A DNA stretch of 64,000 bases from Edolisoma coerulescens (taxonomy: Eukaryota > Chordata > Aves > Passeriformes > Campephagidae), in assembly GCA_013397115.1 (NCBI GenBank), contig VWZW01006249.1, positions 4,907,625 to 4,971,624 of the forward strand, given 5' to 3'. A program made the position numbers and the translations under genes. A model generated the notes under the pieces. It searched no databases. It saw only the letters and a program-made list of their open reading frames with translations, and was not told the DNA's origin. Shown piece after piece: positions 36,941-48,700 of this stretch. The first letter of the stretch is position 1; the number at the start of each line of letters is the position of its first letter.

Positions 36941-37795
36941 CCAGCGTGCACTCTGTTAAGCTGGTGGCAAATCTCAGGAGGGAGACGCGGCATGTGGAAG
37001 GCGGGCGAGCGCAGCACAGTGACTGCAGCCAGCGGGCTCGGATTTAGGGAGCAGCACCAAGCAGGAACAGAGGTGCCCTTGGGCTGGCAGGCCTCTCTGC
37101 ACAGGTGTTCTGTGCCTGGAAATGCTCCTCCTGTCCTTGTGCTTTGCTTGCCTGCTAGAAATGACACAGGGATTCTGCAGAGAGATGCTATTCCTGGCTC
37201 TTTTCTTGGGCAGCACGTGTACAGTGTGTATGGCAGAGCTGCATCATTGATACCCGAGACAGCACTGGGGGAACGGGCTTGGCACGGGCAGCAAGACTCG
37301 GCACAGCCCCATCGTGTGCCCCATCTCCCAAAGCCGTGCACAGAGATCTGCACAGAGTGTCTGAGCAGGCGTGCTGGCTCCCCGAGGGGCTGCGGATGCT
37401 CCGTACCTCCGGAAGGCAGGGGCTTGCAGGGGAAGCGTGTTGGGATGGACTTAGCCGTCCGTACAATAGTGGTCAGGACAGACAGGGAAGTGGTAAAGTT
37501 TTTTCTCAGAGCCGTACCTCTGTCAGACTTTACCTCCCACGTCAAACATTACAAAAGCTGGGAGTGGAAATCTCCCGTGTGTGTTCTAGCTACAATGAAT
37601 GCCTGGGAAACCTCCCTGGAGATCTCCCTGCTTCCCGGTCCATGTGAAACAAGTGCTTCCTGTCCACTGTAAAACATCTTCCTCATGTTCTTCCAGTTCC
37701 CTGTCGCTAACTTCTCACTTTTTGTCTCTTCCTTCTCTGTTTCCTTCCCCAAGAAGTCTGTCCGTGGTCTCCATCTCAAGTCTGTGTTGTGTCCT
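36941..37795. other. CpG-enriched stretch with long opposed open frames
   Basis: CpG is commoner here than in the flanks. Frames of 255 codons (plus, 36,905-37,672) and 217 codons (minus, 36,892-37,545) run over almost the same interval. Neither shows a domain, signal peptide or membrane segment, and neither resembles a protein I know. Overlapping open frames on both strands point to composition, not coding. It could be the first exon of a non-coding transcript driven by the cluster at 36,880, but no splice donor clearly supports that. Confidence 0.35.
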
Positions 37796-38318
37796 TGTCT
37801 CGGTTTGAAAGACAGGTGTCTGCTAAGGAAGGCAGGAGCCTCCCTTGGAATGGAGAATGAAAACCCCCTTTCCCTCCCAATTATTATAATTTTGGAATTA
37901 AGGGCTTTCAGGCAAAGATATGAGGAATAGGAATAACAGNNNNNNNNNNNNNNNNNNNNNNNNNNNNNNNNNNNNNNNNNNNNNNNNNNNNNNNNNNNNN
38001 NNNNNNNNNNNNNNNNNNNNNNNNNNNNNNNNNNNNNNNNNNNNNNNNNNNNNNNNNNNNNNNNNNNNNNNNNNNNNNNNNNNNNNNNNNNNNNNNNNNN
38101 NNNNNNNNNNNNNNNNNNNNNNNNNNNNNNNAACACCGCGCCAGGCTCCGCACCCCACCTCAAGTGAAAAAAAAGAGGCAGCTCACAGACCCTCCCTTCC
38201 TGTGGCCAGGTCCTTTTGTCTCTCTTAAGTACTCAGTGATTTGTCTCCTAGCTGCCAATATGGGAAAAATTCTTTAAGAGAAAAGGAAAACAAAAGGGTA
38301 ACTCCTAAAACCCAGTCC
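37796..38318 (+). mobile_element. Passerine ERV-L-type LTR, interrupted by a gap (copy 1)
   Basis: The left end begins TGTCTCGGTTTGAAAGACAG and follows copy 2 at 58,703 almost base for base up to the gap at 37,940. Right of the gap, the segment at 38,240-38,318 matches the end of copy 2 (TCTCCTAG, then AAGAGAAAAGG and AACTCCTAA words). The 192-base gap falls where copy 2 is most GC-rich. No internal viral genes or primer-binding site are recognisable beside it, so it is probably a solo LTR. The ERV-L assignment is from memory of songbird consensus sequences. Confidence 0.75.
37940..38131. other. Assembly gap (192 N)
   Basis: 192 consecutive N inside LTR copy 1. By comparison with copy 2 it replaces the CpG-rich centre. 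The span shown is shorter than the matching part of copy 2, so the gap size may be an estimate, or this copy may carry a deletion. Confidence 0.95.
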
Positions 38319-41300
38319 TTTACCACAATCCCTGGATGTAGGCAGCCCATCACTGGCCTCTCCAGACTCCCTTGGTTTTCAAGTGTCAGCTGCTGCGTTC
38401 CCTCACTCCTCCATGGAAGGGATATAACCCTTGGTTTTGGCTGATCAAAGATGTACAGAAATAGATATTCAGTGAAGGGGATGTGGAGTGGGGGAACAAA
38501 AGATTCTGGAAGCAATATATGCTCAATGGGATAATGCCCTTGGGAGGGCACTAAAAGGATCCAAGCCAAGGAGAACACAGAATTCTCAAAATAGAGGGAG
38601 ATGAACCTAAGAGTACCATGGAGATAAGAAAAGCATGCCTGCAGCAGAGATCAGATTGGCCAGAGAGTCTCAGTCAAAAACCAAAAAGGGGCAGCAATTG
38701 CTTAGATGGGGTCTGGGGAATTGTGTCCTCCTACTCTGTAACAATCGTTATTTTCTGTCTTGATTATAACCCATTGTTTGCAATGCAGACACTGGAAGTT
38801 GGATAGATCTCTTCTGGCATCTCCCTCTTTGGTCACCATGGGCAAGGTGTGAGCTCTTCCGGTGGTGCAGGAATTTGCAGTAGCTCAGCAAATGTTCTCA
38901 GAGCAGGCAAGTAGGGAGAAAATCAGTTTTATTTCCTGCCATGCTATCCCCACAGCTTATAGAAATGTGAGATAGAATTCCACTATTACTTAGAAGACGT
39001 GAGGAATGGGACACACACAAAAGAAAGAAAATATCCAGAAAAAATTAATGTGTTCCTGTGTATGTGTTTTTATGTGTATTTGTTCTTAAAGAACAAATTC
39101 TCTCTGTATGTTTGTGGATAAGCTTTTAAAGGAGGAGAAAAGTGGGGAAAACTTGAAACACTAAACTTCAAAAAATCCCTCAGACTCTTGATAGATGGCA
39201 TTGTGAGCGGATACCAGTTTTGCTCTAAAGATTGTCTTTTGGTACAAGAAACTCGGGGCGGTGCTGGATTCTGTTGTTGCCAAGGTTTTGTTTTCTCTGA
39301 CTTGAAGCTGCTTTGGAGATTTGCAGTTCTGAGGTTCGTGTTGTTCAGTATTTTGTAAAGCATTTGTGCACCTGGCCTGCTGCTACAGAAAACCACTGGG
39401 GATGACAGGTAGAAGCACCTGTAAAATCTTCAATGTACACAAAACCAAGAGCTCTGATTCACTCAGACAAAGAACTGCTCTTAAGGATGACAAAGGTACC
39501 AACACTGATGGGAAGGGTGATCTCTGAAGGACTGGGTGAAATCCCAGAAGGCACTTGCCAGGAGTAGAGCGGAGGTCTTGGGAATTATGTGATGAATAAC
39601 TGCTGTAAAATCATAGCAGCAAGTGATGGTGCTTCCTTATGTGATAGAGGGGGAGCTTTCCTCCTGTGAAATAGAAAGATGGCAGTAGTTCTGCTCTGGT
39701 TTTGCTTTCTGTGACATCCATCCCACAACAGAATGTGTGACCAAAGCACCAGGACAGTAGTGACCCATGGAAACAATGTGGGCCCAGGCCCTTGAGGTGG
39801 TCCATTGGCCCAAGCCTGGGTTTGTGTTTCCTGAGGTCAAATCTGCTGATTGTGCTGTGTCCTCAAAGGAGAGAGAAGGTGGAGACCTCACTGTCCCCCA
39901 GAGCCACTACTGAGGTCAGCTGGGCCTAGAGAAAGGATGAGGGAAACAATTGTCAAAGCAGAAGAGAGGCTGTGATGAGAACAGGGCAGCCTGGAGTCCA
40001 GCCGAGGGAAGGAAGGGAAAGGACAGCAAGCAGCATGATAGCACCACAATCCCAGACTGTGTCTCATCACCCAGAAGGGTGTAGCCATGGTCCAGGGACT
40101 ATGACCTGCAGGAACAGGGCTCCCAGTACACACCTGACCTTGTGCAAGGTGTCAGCCTCCTGTCACAGGCTGTTCTGTGTGCACTGACGTTAACAGATGA
40201 AGTGCTTGACGATGTCACTGGGGGGGAAGGCAAAGAACAAGGTCCCCTCTGAGCTGTGCTCAGTAGTAACTCCACAAGGGTCACGTCACTCTTCTGCGTG
40301 GTCATGGCATTTGCTATGTTTCCCCTTCCTGTTTTATTTATTTTTGTTGCCCACATGGGTGGGTCAGGCTGTGTCCGGGCACAAGGACACACAAAAACAC
40401 ACCATGGGCACACGCTGGCACAGTGCATGATGCACAGACACTGGATTGCTAAAGGCAGAAGTTAAATCCCACATCAAAGCACAGAGCTCTCAGAGCAGCA
40501 CTGTTCAAAGGCACCAGCTTCCTTCCCGGGAAAGACAGATTGTCACTTTGATTAAGAGATTTTAACAAGAGAGAAAAAAGAAGGAGTGAAAGAATGGAGG
40601 AGAGAAAAGAGGGAGTTTTCATTTATACCTTTTTTCCCCTTTGGCTATCCAAATAAGGTTTCCGTTTGATCAAAAAGGCACCCCAATTTAAAATAAGTTA
40701 AATGTAACAATGAATTATTTAAAGGAGAAGAAAATACAAGCTGCTGCTAAAAAAAATATAGAGAAAGCTATTATTGAAATGTCAGAACAAATACTCAGCT
40801 TGATCTGCATTAATATGATAAATACTAATATATTCATTTCCCCTGGTGCTTCTGGGCTTGCAGAGGTACATCTGCAGTGCGTTGCTTATGGTAATCAGGT
40901 CACAACTTCAAAGGGAGACACGCAAGGTATTCTGGGGGATGTTGTGCAAGCAGCAGTTAGAGACCTCGTGGATCATCGTGTAGACTTGAGGTGTTCTCAT
41001 CGAGGGTCTTCTGGAAGTTCTCTGATCGCGGAAGGAAACTGAAAATCTTGTCATGTTCTTTGGTGGCCCACCAGTTGTGGGACAGCACTGGTGTCTGGCT
41101 GTCAGCTTCAAAGTTGCCATTTTCCTGTAGACAACTTTTCAAGAGAGAAAAAAAGACTGAGATGGAGATAGCAAATGAGCTTCCTGCCTTCTATCTCCAC
41201 AGCTGAATTTCCAGCCCCTCTCTGACTGGGAAAGCTGTAGAACACAGCTGTGAATCAACCGTGTCAGTCTTTGCTTCCAGAGCTGCAGACTGAAGTTCTC

Positions 41301-41888
41301 AGGAGCAATTCAGGGGAGCTGATAGCCTGAGCCTTGAAGAAGCTTTATATAAGTATCTTTGTGTTTGTAGAATCTAACAAGCTGGGAAGGATGTTTTTGA
41401 AAGGGACGTGTACTATCTTCTCCTACACCTCATCTTTGCCTACCTCACCCTTCTTGTGTGCTGGACAAGAAGTTCTGTTGTAATGTGCATCAGGCTCACT
41501 GGTATCAGCACCACCTATGCCTTTGAAAGAGTAACCTGGAGATCAGACCCCTTTATGGGGGTCTCTTCTATAGCCAAGGACTAGATTTAGACCAGAGTGA
41601 TGCAACCAGGTACCAACAGAAGCCAGTAGTTCAGACTTAAGAGAGCTTATTTAAGAGTGATGTGGTGTGAAAGATGTTGAAGTGTTGTTTCCTAACATTA
41701 CAGCTGACAGTTGAGTGACAGATTGGGAGCGTGGTTAAATTAGGATGCAAATGAGTTAAATTGGTCTTCTGGTTGGTAGAATAATGACAAAATGTTGGAG
41801 AGAAACAAGGAAGGGCCAATTTTACATGAGAAGTTTGAAATAGAGAGACACTCAGAGGTAGGGAGTGGAGGAGAGGTGTGTTTAGAAA
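38319..41888. other. Non-coding sequence, origin unclear
   Basis: No gene was recognised. The part at 38,320-40,400 has a somewhat different texture from the rest and could include old, unrecognised retroviral or other repeat sequence, but no motif supports that. It contains the 21-base palindrome at 39,078 and, near the right end, an exact octamer ATGCAAAT at 41,745-41,752 within an AT-rich stretch. Confidence 0.4.
39078..39098. other. Palindrome with 10-bp arms and one central base
   Basis: ATTTGTTCTT (39,078-39,087) and AAGAACAAAT (39,089-39,098) pair perfectly around a single A. It includes TGTTCT and AGAACA, the half-sites of steroid receptors, but in everted order, so it is not a standard glucocorticoid response element. 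Confidence 0.85.
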
Positions 41889-42072
41889 ATCATATAATAG
41901 AATGTTACCTAATGTGAACCTATCATCGAATGGTTTGGATGGGAGGGACTTTAAAGATCGTCCAGTCCAACCCCCTTCCTCTAGACCAGGTTGCTCCAAG
42001 CCCTGTCCAGCCTGGCCTTGGACACTTCCAGGGATGGGGCAGCCACAGCTTCTCTGGGCAGCCTGTCAACAT
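41889..42072 (-). mobile_element. CR1 LINE 3'-end fragment, inverted
   Basis: The plus strand shows the reverse of the CR1 tail: ATCGAATGGTTTGGATGGGA, then a run to CCAGTCCAACCCCC, GACCAGGTTGCTCC and CAGGGATGGGGCAGCC, ending in TTCTCTGGGCAGCCTG. This is the 3' untranslated end plus the last codons of ORF2 of chicken-repeat-1. It is 5'-truncated, as nearly all bird CR1 copies are. The left boundary, in the 8-mer tail repeats, is diverged. Confidence 0.92.
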
Positions 42073-44387
42073 GGCAAGGTGAGTTCAGGTAAAACCATGA
42101 GACATTCAGTTAGATTTTGACCTTCTTCATCAAGACGACTTGTTAAGCACCATTTCATTTCAGTTAGCTCAAACATAATTAATATATCACTAATCTACTG
42201 CCACACTGAAGCTGTCGTCTCGTGAGACACTGAGCCCTTCCTCACAGTGGACACGTAGGCCCAAGGCTGCAGCGTGGTGCTGCGAGCTGGCCATGTGCCC
42301 ACCTCAAGGAAGGAGTGATTGCACCCAGGGGAATTTAGCTGGTGCTGGAGCCTGGAGTTCCCAGTAGATAGAAGTGTGCCCAAAGCCCAGACAGGGCTAG
42401 TTAGAGATCTGCAGGAACCATGCCTGAGAGTCTGTTGTGATAATCTGGGCTCACCTGAGAAGCCCCTCTTCTGTGTGTGTGCGTTTCTCCATGAAATGCT
42501 CCAGTTTCCAAGGAGCTCTAATGTGCTTTTCCGGTAGATTTTACTCACAAATGCAGAGAGTCTTAGTCCGTCTGCTTCTGTCCCTCCTTCCCTCCATTGC
42601 CTGCGTTTGAATGCATAATATTGGCTTTTGGGCATGAGTGTGCCGTGCCCAATCTCCAGACCAGTTCCTCAATTAAAAGCTGTGTAAGCTTTATTATTTA
42701 TGCCATTATTTTTCTAATTATTTTCTTTTCCTGGAGATGCCCCACAGGCTCTATAGTTTGCTGGAAACCCCAGCAAAAGCTCCTGGCTTTCAACATCAGA
42801 AGGTTAACTCTCCCAGTGGCCATTTTTGATCCATTCACTGGGAAAATGTGATTACTTCTTATTTACTGACGTTAAGTATTCCTGCTTGTAGCCACTGTGG
42901 TATTAAAGTAAAACGTTCAGCATTTAACACGATGAATGTGGAGACACGAGGCTAAATGCACTGCATAAAATCTTTATGGGGCTGTAAACAGACGCCCAGA
43001 ATATTTCCAACTGTTTTGTTGTGAGTCAGGCTGGGGTCCCCTCTCTGCCAGGCAGCCTGCCCCAGGTCTCTTGGGAATCAGCCAAGATGTGTCAACACAG
43101 CCTTGGCCTCCAGAGGGGAAGGGGCCTGGGGGCCAGAACATGAACGGGACTGCTTCTGGCAGGTGTTGCACTTGCCAAGACTGGCCTTGGCCACACTTGG
43201 TGGCTGTTGCTGCATCAGTGCAGATCTGGGGGTAAGTATAGGCTGTGATTATTTCAGAACTGCTTTCTTCAGTCTCGGTCTCGGATAAACAGAGCTCAAG
43301 AGAAAATCAGTTCAGAGTGAGTTTTGTCAGCTTCATAAGAGATTCATTCCTGGTGTTGTCAGTCATGGGAGACTGATGGCTGAGATTACTGAGGAAAGCA
43401 AGGCCTGTGGGCATTAAAACAGATACTGTTACTGGAACTTGGGGCTTAAAGACAAGATTTAATCTGGAATGTGGATTTGTACAACATCCCTTCCCCCTTC
43501 CAGCTTCTCACTCAGAAGGTCTGGTTCCCATGAGCACACTCAGCCTCCATTTGCACTCATCAGCTGCCTGGTCAACACCAAAATCTGCTCCTGACCTGCT
43601 GTGTGCACTGACCACCGAGGGCAAGGGTAATCTGAGAGCTGGGCTCTTGCTTGACTTTGTTCTCCGCTGGGGTGTGGTGTTTGGGCTGTGTCCTCACCCA
43701 GGGATTGAAACTGGGAAATTCTCAGCAAAATAGGCACTTCCTGTTCCCAGGGAGAGCAGCTGGGCTCCCAGGGAGCCTGTGCCAGGCTTCCCACAGCTCA
43801 GCAGCTCTTCTATGCTGAAACCCAACCAGTGCCTTGTGGTATTGGGGTATGATGGAAACCAGTTGTGCCACCCAAAGCACTACTTGCCAACTTTTACTTG
43901 GGGTAATCTGTGCCACCATTGGGCATCTCGGCAAGTTCTAGGTATGGTTCGTGGTAAGTGAGGAGGCAGAGCTGAGTCACAAGCTCTGAGTATCTTTATT
44001 GCTTTAATAAAAGGCTGTGGAAGGTATTTAAATAGCCTCCTGAGAAGCATTGAAAGAGCAAAGTCAAAGGCCGCAATTCCATGTTTCATGGTATGGAATA
44101 AAATTGGTTGTGTTTGTGCTGCAGGGAGGTTCACACAGCACTGACCTTCCAGAGTCCCTTTCTGCCATGTGCGAGGCTTAATGACAAACCTGAGAGAGTT
44201 TCTCCCAGGGGCTGATTTATTTTTGATTGTTCCAAAACTGTGTCCTGAAATTTGGAGTGGCATATCCCTAGAAAGTTAACATTTTGCAAGCTTTACTCTT
44301 GGTTAAAAGTCTAATGTGCCTATTGGGAATGGCCCTGCCTATCTGCAGTGGGGTGATGAGGACAATTTTACACCTTCACTCTCCCCG
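42073..44387. other. Unique non-coding sequence between two CR1 fragments
   Basis: No gene or additional repeat was recognised. A short TG run lies at 42,472-42,483. Confidence 0.55.
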
Positions 44388-44898
44388 ATTGCTGTGGAGG
44401 CTTCACATTGGGGTTCCCAGCACAGGAAGGACACTGACTTGTTGGAGTAACTCCAGAGGAGGCCTCCACATGATCAAAGGGATGGAGCACCTCTCCTATG
44501 TGAAAAAGCTGCGAGAATTGGGATTGTTGAGCTTGGAGAACACTTGGGGGTGACCTAATTGCGGCCTTCCAGTACCTGAAGGAGCTACAAAGTTAGTTGG
44601 AGAGGGACTTTTTTACAGGAGCCTGGAGTGACAGGACAAGGGGGAATGGAATAAAACTAAAAGAGAGTAGGTTTAGATCAGATATTAGGAAAAAGTTCTT
44701 CCCTGTGAGGGTGGTGAGGCACTGGAACAGGCTCCCCAGAGAAGTTGTGGATGCCCCATCCTGTGAAGTGTTCAAGGCTAGGCTGGATGGAGCTCTGAGC
44801 AACCTGATCTAGTGAAAAGTGTCCCTTTACCATGGCAGGGGGCTGGGATTGGATGGTCTTTAAGGTCCCTTCCAACCCAAACTATTCTGTGATTCTAC
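44388..44898 (+). mobile_element. CR1 LINE 3' fragment, 5'-truncated
   Basis: This is the longest CR1 copy in the window. It starts in the reverse-transcriptase C-terminal region of ORF2 (GGGGTTCCCAGCACAGGAAG) and runs through GGATGGAGCACCTCTCC and GACCTAATTGCGGCC. It ends in the 3' untranslated segment with AAGGTCCCTTCCAACCC and a GTGATTCTAC tail. 5' truncation is normal for CR1 insertion by target-primed reverse transcription. Confidence 0.95.
44597..44812 (+). pseudogene. CR1 ORF2 C-terminal remnant
   Basis: A 71-codon frame inside the CR1 copy encodes the C-terminal end of the CR1 ORF2 polyprotein. It includes RHWNRLPREVVDAP and a KARLDGALSNL ending, the usual CR1 terminus. Endonuclease and the catalytic reverse-transcriptase motifs are absent, so the copy cannot move by itself. 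The methionine start is internal to the original protein and has no functional meaning. Confidence 0.9.
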
Positions 44899-45439
44899 AG
44901 TTCCTTGCTACAAAGGTTTCTGTCCCATATCCATCCCGCCTCCCTCTTCCCCACTGCCTCCCCCTCCAATCAGTGTCTCTTGCCTCTAACATATGGTCAG
45001 AGCATATTCTCAGCGATGCTGACACTTCTGCTTCTTCACTCCAGCAGCCACAGTAACTGTGGGACGGGAAATCTGTCGTTTAACTCCACCGTTTGCAGTC
45101 AGTCACGGAAGAGAAGTAATTACAGTGGCTCTAATTGGCCAACTGCAGAGCCCCTGCCCGAGCAAACCTAAATACTCCCTGCTTAGGGCCAGGGGAGGGA
45201 TCACTGCCAGGGTCTCTCCTCCTCTTCTTCCCGTTCCCTTAGAAAGCTAACAAGGATGTTGGGCTGTTGCCTCGAGGATCTGACCCTTCTACAAAAGAGA
45301 TGCTGGTCAGCTGAAGTCCAGGAGGTCTCTCCTGAAACTCTTTCAAGGAATCCTGGCAGGGCAGGCTCTTGGCAGCTCTAGTGCTGCCTGCTTCTGCCAG
45401 AGTTCCCTGCCTTCCCCTTATCCCGATGCTGCCAGGCTT
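44899..45439. other. Unique non-coding sequence, partly element-like
   Basis: No gene was recognised. At 45,057-45,180 there are AAGTAATTACAG and CTAATTGGCCAA words with some CpG, which could mark a small regulatory element, but the evidence is thin. Confidence 0.4.
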
Positions 45440-45760
45440 GAGCATGTTTTTTTTCATTAGCAGTGATGCAGGCAGAGCGGGGCCAATTACTCACTGCTTT
45501 ATGCTTGCTGGAAAACCCACCCAGGACTGGTAATAGCCATTAAGTGAGGGTGCAGCTTTAACTATGTGCCATTACATTAAGTTTCAAGTTGATATATGGC
45601 CAGAGCAAATTGAATTCCTGCTGCTATCCCGTCTGACATTTGTTACATTACAATGCCTGCTCTTTTGTTTTTGAGTCAATAGCTGCTGCTTTCGAGAAAT
45701 ATGGATTATTAGAATTTATAGCCCGTCCTATGCGTCTTTTCAAACACTCATATCCTTTTA
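45440..45760. promoter_or_regulatory. Candidate conserved non-coding element
   Basis: The segment contains CCAATTACTCAC, an NKX2-type word TTAAGTG (45,540-45,546), CATTACATTAAG and GATTATTAG words, and no open frame of note. Its texture (AT-leaning, rich in TAAT words, free of repeats) resembles known vertebrate developmental enhancers. Conservation has not been tested. Confidence 0.3.
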
Positions 45761-48700
45761 TCATTTCGTTTTGTTGTTATTCTGCCCAGCACAGTTTGTA
45801 TTTCTTCAGGTTTTAGCACCTGGGACTCCTGATACTTGTGCTAAATCAATACCCTTTGTCCTCATTGCTTTAATATACACAACCATTTGTGTGATGCATG
45901 AATTGCAGTGGGTTTTCTGCCTGCAACAGTCATTTACTCCTCCTGCTCAAGCATTCCTTCCCCTGTCTGCGTACAGGTCGTGCTTTGCAGTAAATATCAC
46001 ACATCTACATTTAAATTCCTTTATATGACGATTCCTAGGTACCTGGCTGCACGTGGGAAAGTGAATTTGCTGGCTCCTTATCAGGAGGGGAACGCAGGTT
46101 TACAGTATTCCAGGGCCTCCTGGAAAGTGCTGGTGTGCTGAGTTTATAAAAATCCACCTTTTTCTCTTATAGTGGGTTCACACCTTCAAAATCATCGATT
46201 TAATGCAGTTACACCTTTTCATAAAGCAGATGTGAATAATCTCAAGATCAATAAGAGGGTAAAAAGAGGCTTTTGGATTTTTGTTCAGATGTCCTCAGGT
46301 CAGCAGCAACTGAACTTGTCACTCATCAGCTGGCAGTTCTGGAGACTTGTGGGAGAGGAATTGCTCTGATTACTGTCCCACAGCCAGTTGTACTGGAGTG
46401 GAGAACCCCAGCCTTGTGACTTGCATCCACCCCTGCAGCTCCAAGTGGATTTACAGCAAGAGCAGAGCACAGCCAGTGCTGCCACTGCATCTGCTCTGCC
46501 CTTCTGTGCTGATGGAGACATTCCCGAGGCTGTTCATCTCTCACTTTTTGTGTGTGGTGGACACTGGAGCAGGCCACCAAGGTACATGGTAGACTTGGGT
46601 CTTTGGGTATCACTCATCTGCTGATCCTTCTGATCTGTTCCACTTTTCCTCTGCTGGCTGTGGGAGTCCAGGATGTGCAAGAGCAGCAAACCTGCATGTT
46701 CCCTCTGAATTTTATCATCTTTTTTTCTATCAGGAAGTGCTGGAAAGAGACCGGAAAGATGAAGGCATACAAAATGAGATCAGAGAGAGAAGGCTTAGTT
46801 TGACCAGTCTGCATTTCCCACACAAGAAGGAAAACCTTGCCCTCTGGCCATTACCCCTTTCCAGATGCTTTTCTTTTCCTCTGCTCCGTATACTGGCAGC
46901 CACACACCCACCCCTTCATCGCCCAGCTCCCTGCCAGCCCCATGGCCATCCCATGAGCTGCCCATACTTCAAGTCCTTGACTCAAGCTGCTCAACTTTGT
47001 GTTTCAAGGCCCTGTGCTGCTGCTCCCAACTGCTCCCAGCCCAGCCCAGCCCTGCCACGGCCCCGCAGCCCCATTCTCCTCCCGGGCTGAGCAGCTCCCG
47101 GCTGTGCCTTCCTGCTTGAGAGGTGACAATTTAACTGAGTGCACTTTCCGAGAGTGATGAGTGTGATTTTGAATGTCTCATTGAAACGCAGGGCAAATCC
47201 TTCATCCCCAAAGGGAGATGTGTTAAACACTGCTTCAGAATTAATCTGCGGAGCGTGAATCTCCCTTGCAGCAGCAGGGAGAGGCACCACGGTGTCCTCC
47301 TTTGTCTCTGTGTTCATGGCAGTCTCCTGGTTTATCTCTGCCACTGCTGCTCTTCAGGGCTCTCCCTCCCTGTCCTGCCCATGAAAAATGAGATGTCAGC
47401 TCCTTTCAGGGCGTGGACATTCCTGATAATATATTATCCATGTAAATAAATGGCAGCAATTTGCCTATCATCTACATTAATTGTAGTAGAAACTGGGAGA
47501 AGCAGGAGAAGGGGTGACCAGATCCTCTGCTGGACTGACCCCCCGCTGCTGCACCCTGCTCCCAGAGGGCTGCAGTTTGGGCACAGCTGTGGTCTTCTGC
47601 ACGGAGCATCAGAGCTGCTGTCCTGCAGATTTGTAGCAACATCACTACGAGTGGAACCTAACTCCCCTGGCTCAGGGTCGAGGTGAACCAGCCCAGCATC
47701 TGACCTTGACAGAAGGGTTTTCCATGATTTTCAAGTCCTCCCCTCAATCCCATTATATGCCCAGTGCAGCCTTTTCCTTCATATGCAGTTTCAGACCTTC
47801 AGATGAAGCACCCATGTCGCAGACCCAGGAGGCAGAGCCCAGCAGGGATGTCAGAAGGTCCTTCAAAGATCTGTCGGCACAGGTGGCACGTTGCCTGCGT
47901 GTTCCATGCAACTTAAATGCTCCTGACTATAAAGATTATTTACATTCCCAAACAAAGCTGCCAAACACTTTTAAAATGCACTAACGTTCCCCTCTCTTTT
48001 CACTGCACTTGCTGATAAAGGGCCATAAACAAGCTTGACACATTTATAATAACCTTTCTCCCCTCCCTCTACCTTGTTCTCTCCTCTTCCTCTCTTGCCT
48101 CACTCGCAGGCTGCATTGGGTAAATTTTTATTCTACTGCCATTAGCTGGGATATATTGTTTGATAGGGGGAAATAAAACGTCGAATCTCATTTTATTTTT
48201 ATTTTTATTTTCTTGTTCTAGTAGCAGCTGCTTCAATGCCAACAGCGGATGTTTGGTTTTAAAATTTTGTTTCCCCCAGCATTTTTTCCTTTTCTCTGTT
48301 CATTTTCTTCCCCTTTTCTTGTATCTCCCTTCTCAAAGGTCATCTTAAATGATGCAAGGATACATGCTTTTGCAGGTTGTTTTTATCACTTATCAGCCTG
48401 TTCCAAAGGCCATTTAGTCTTCTAGGCAAAGGTTGCAGCTTTCAGCCTCCACTTCCCATTTACAAAGGAAAAATGGATGCTCCATTTCTAGGTAAATAAA
48501 TTAGGTATAGCTATAGGTATAAACCAAAATGCTAACCCATCGAAAAGGAAAGATCCTTGTAATTTCTTTGTCTCCTGTCTGAAGAGGTCTCAGGTTCACC
48601 TTTTTTCATGTCACCTGTTCCTCTCAGAGATATTGATGGAAGTGCTGCATCTAACGATTCCTCCTCCATCCTGTATTGATGGTGCTGTAGGAAGGCCTGT

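Noticed and set aside
36905..37672. 255-codon plus-strand frame as a protein-coding gene
   Set aside because: No recognisable domain. A 217-codon frame overlaps it on the other strand, and the interval is CpG-enriched, so stops are rare by composition.
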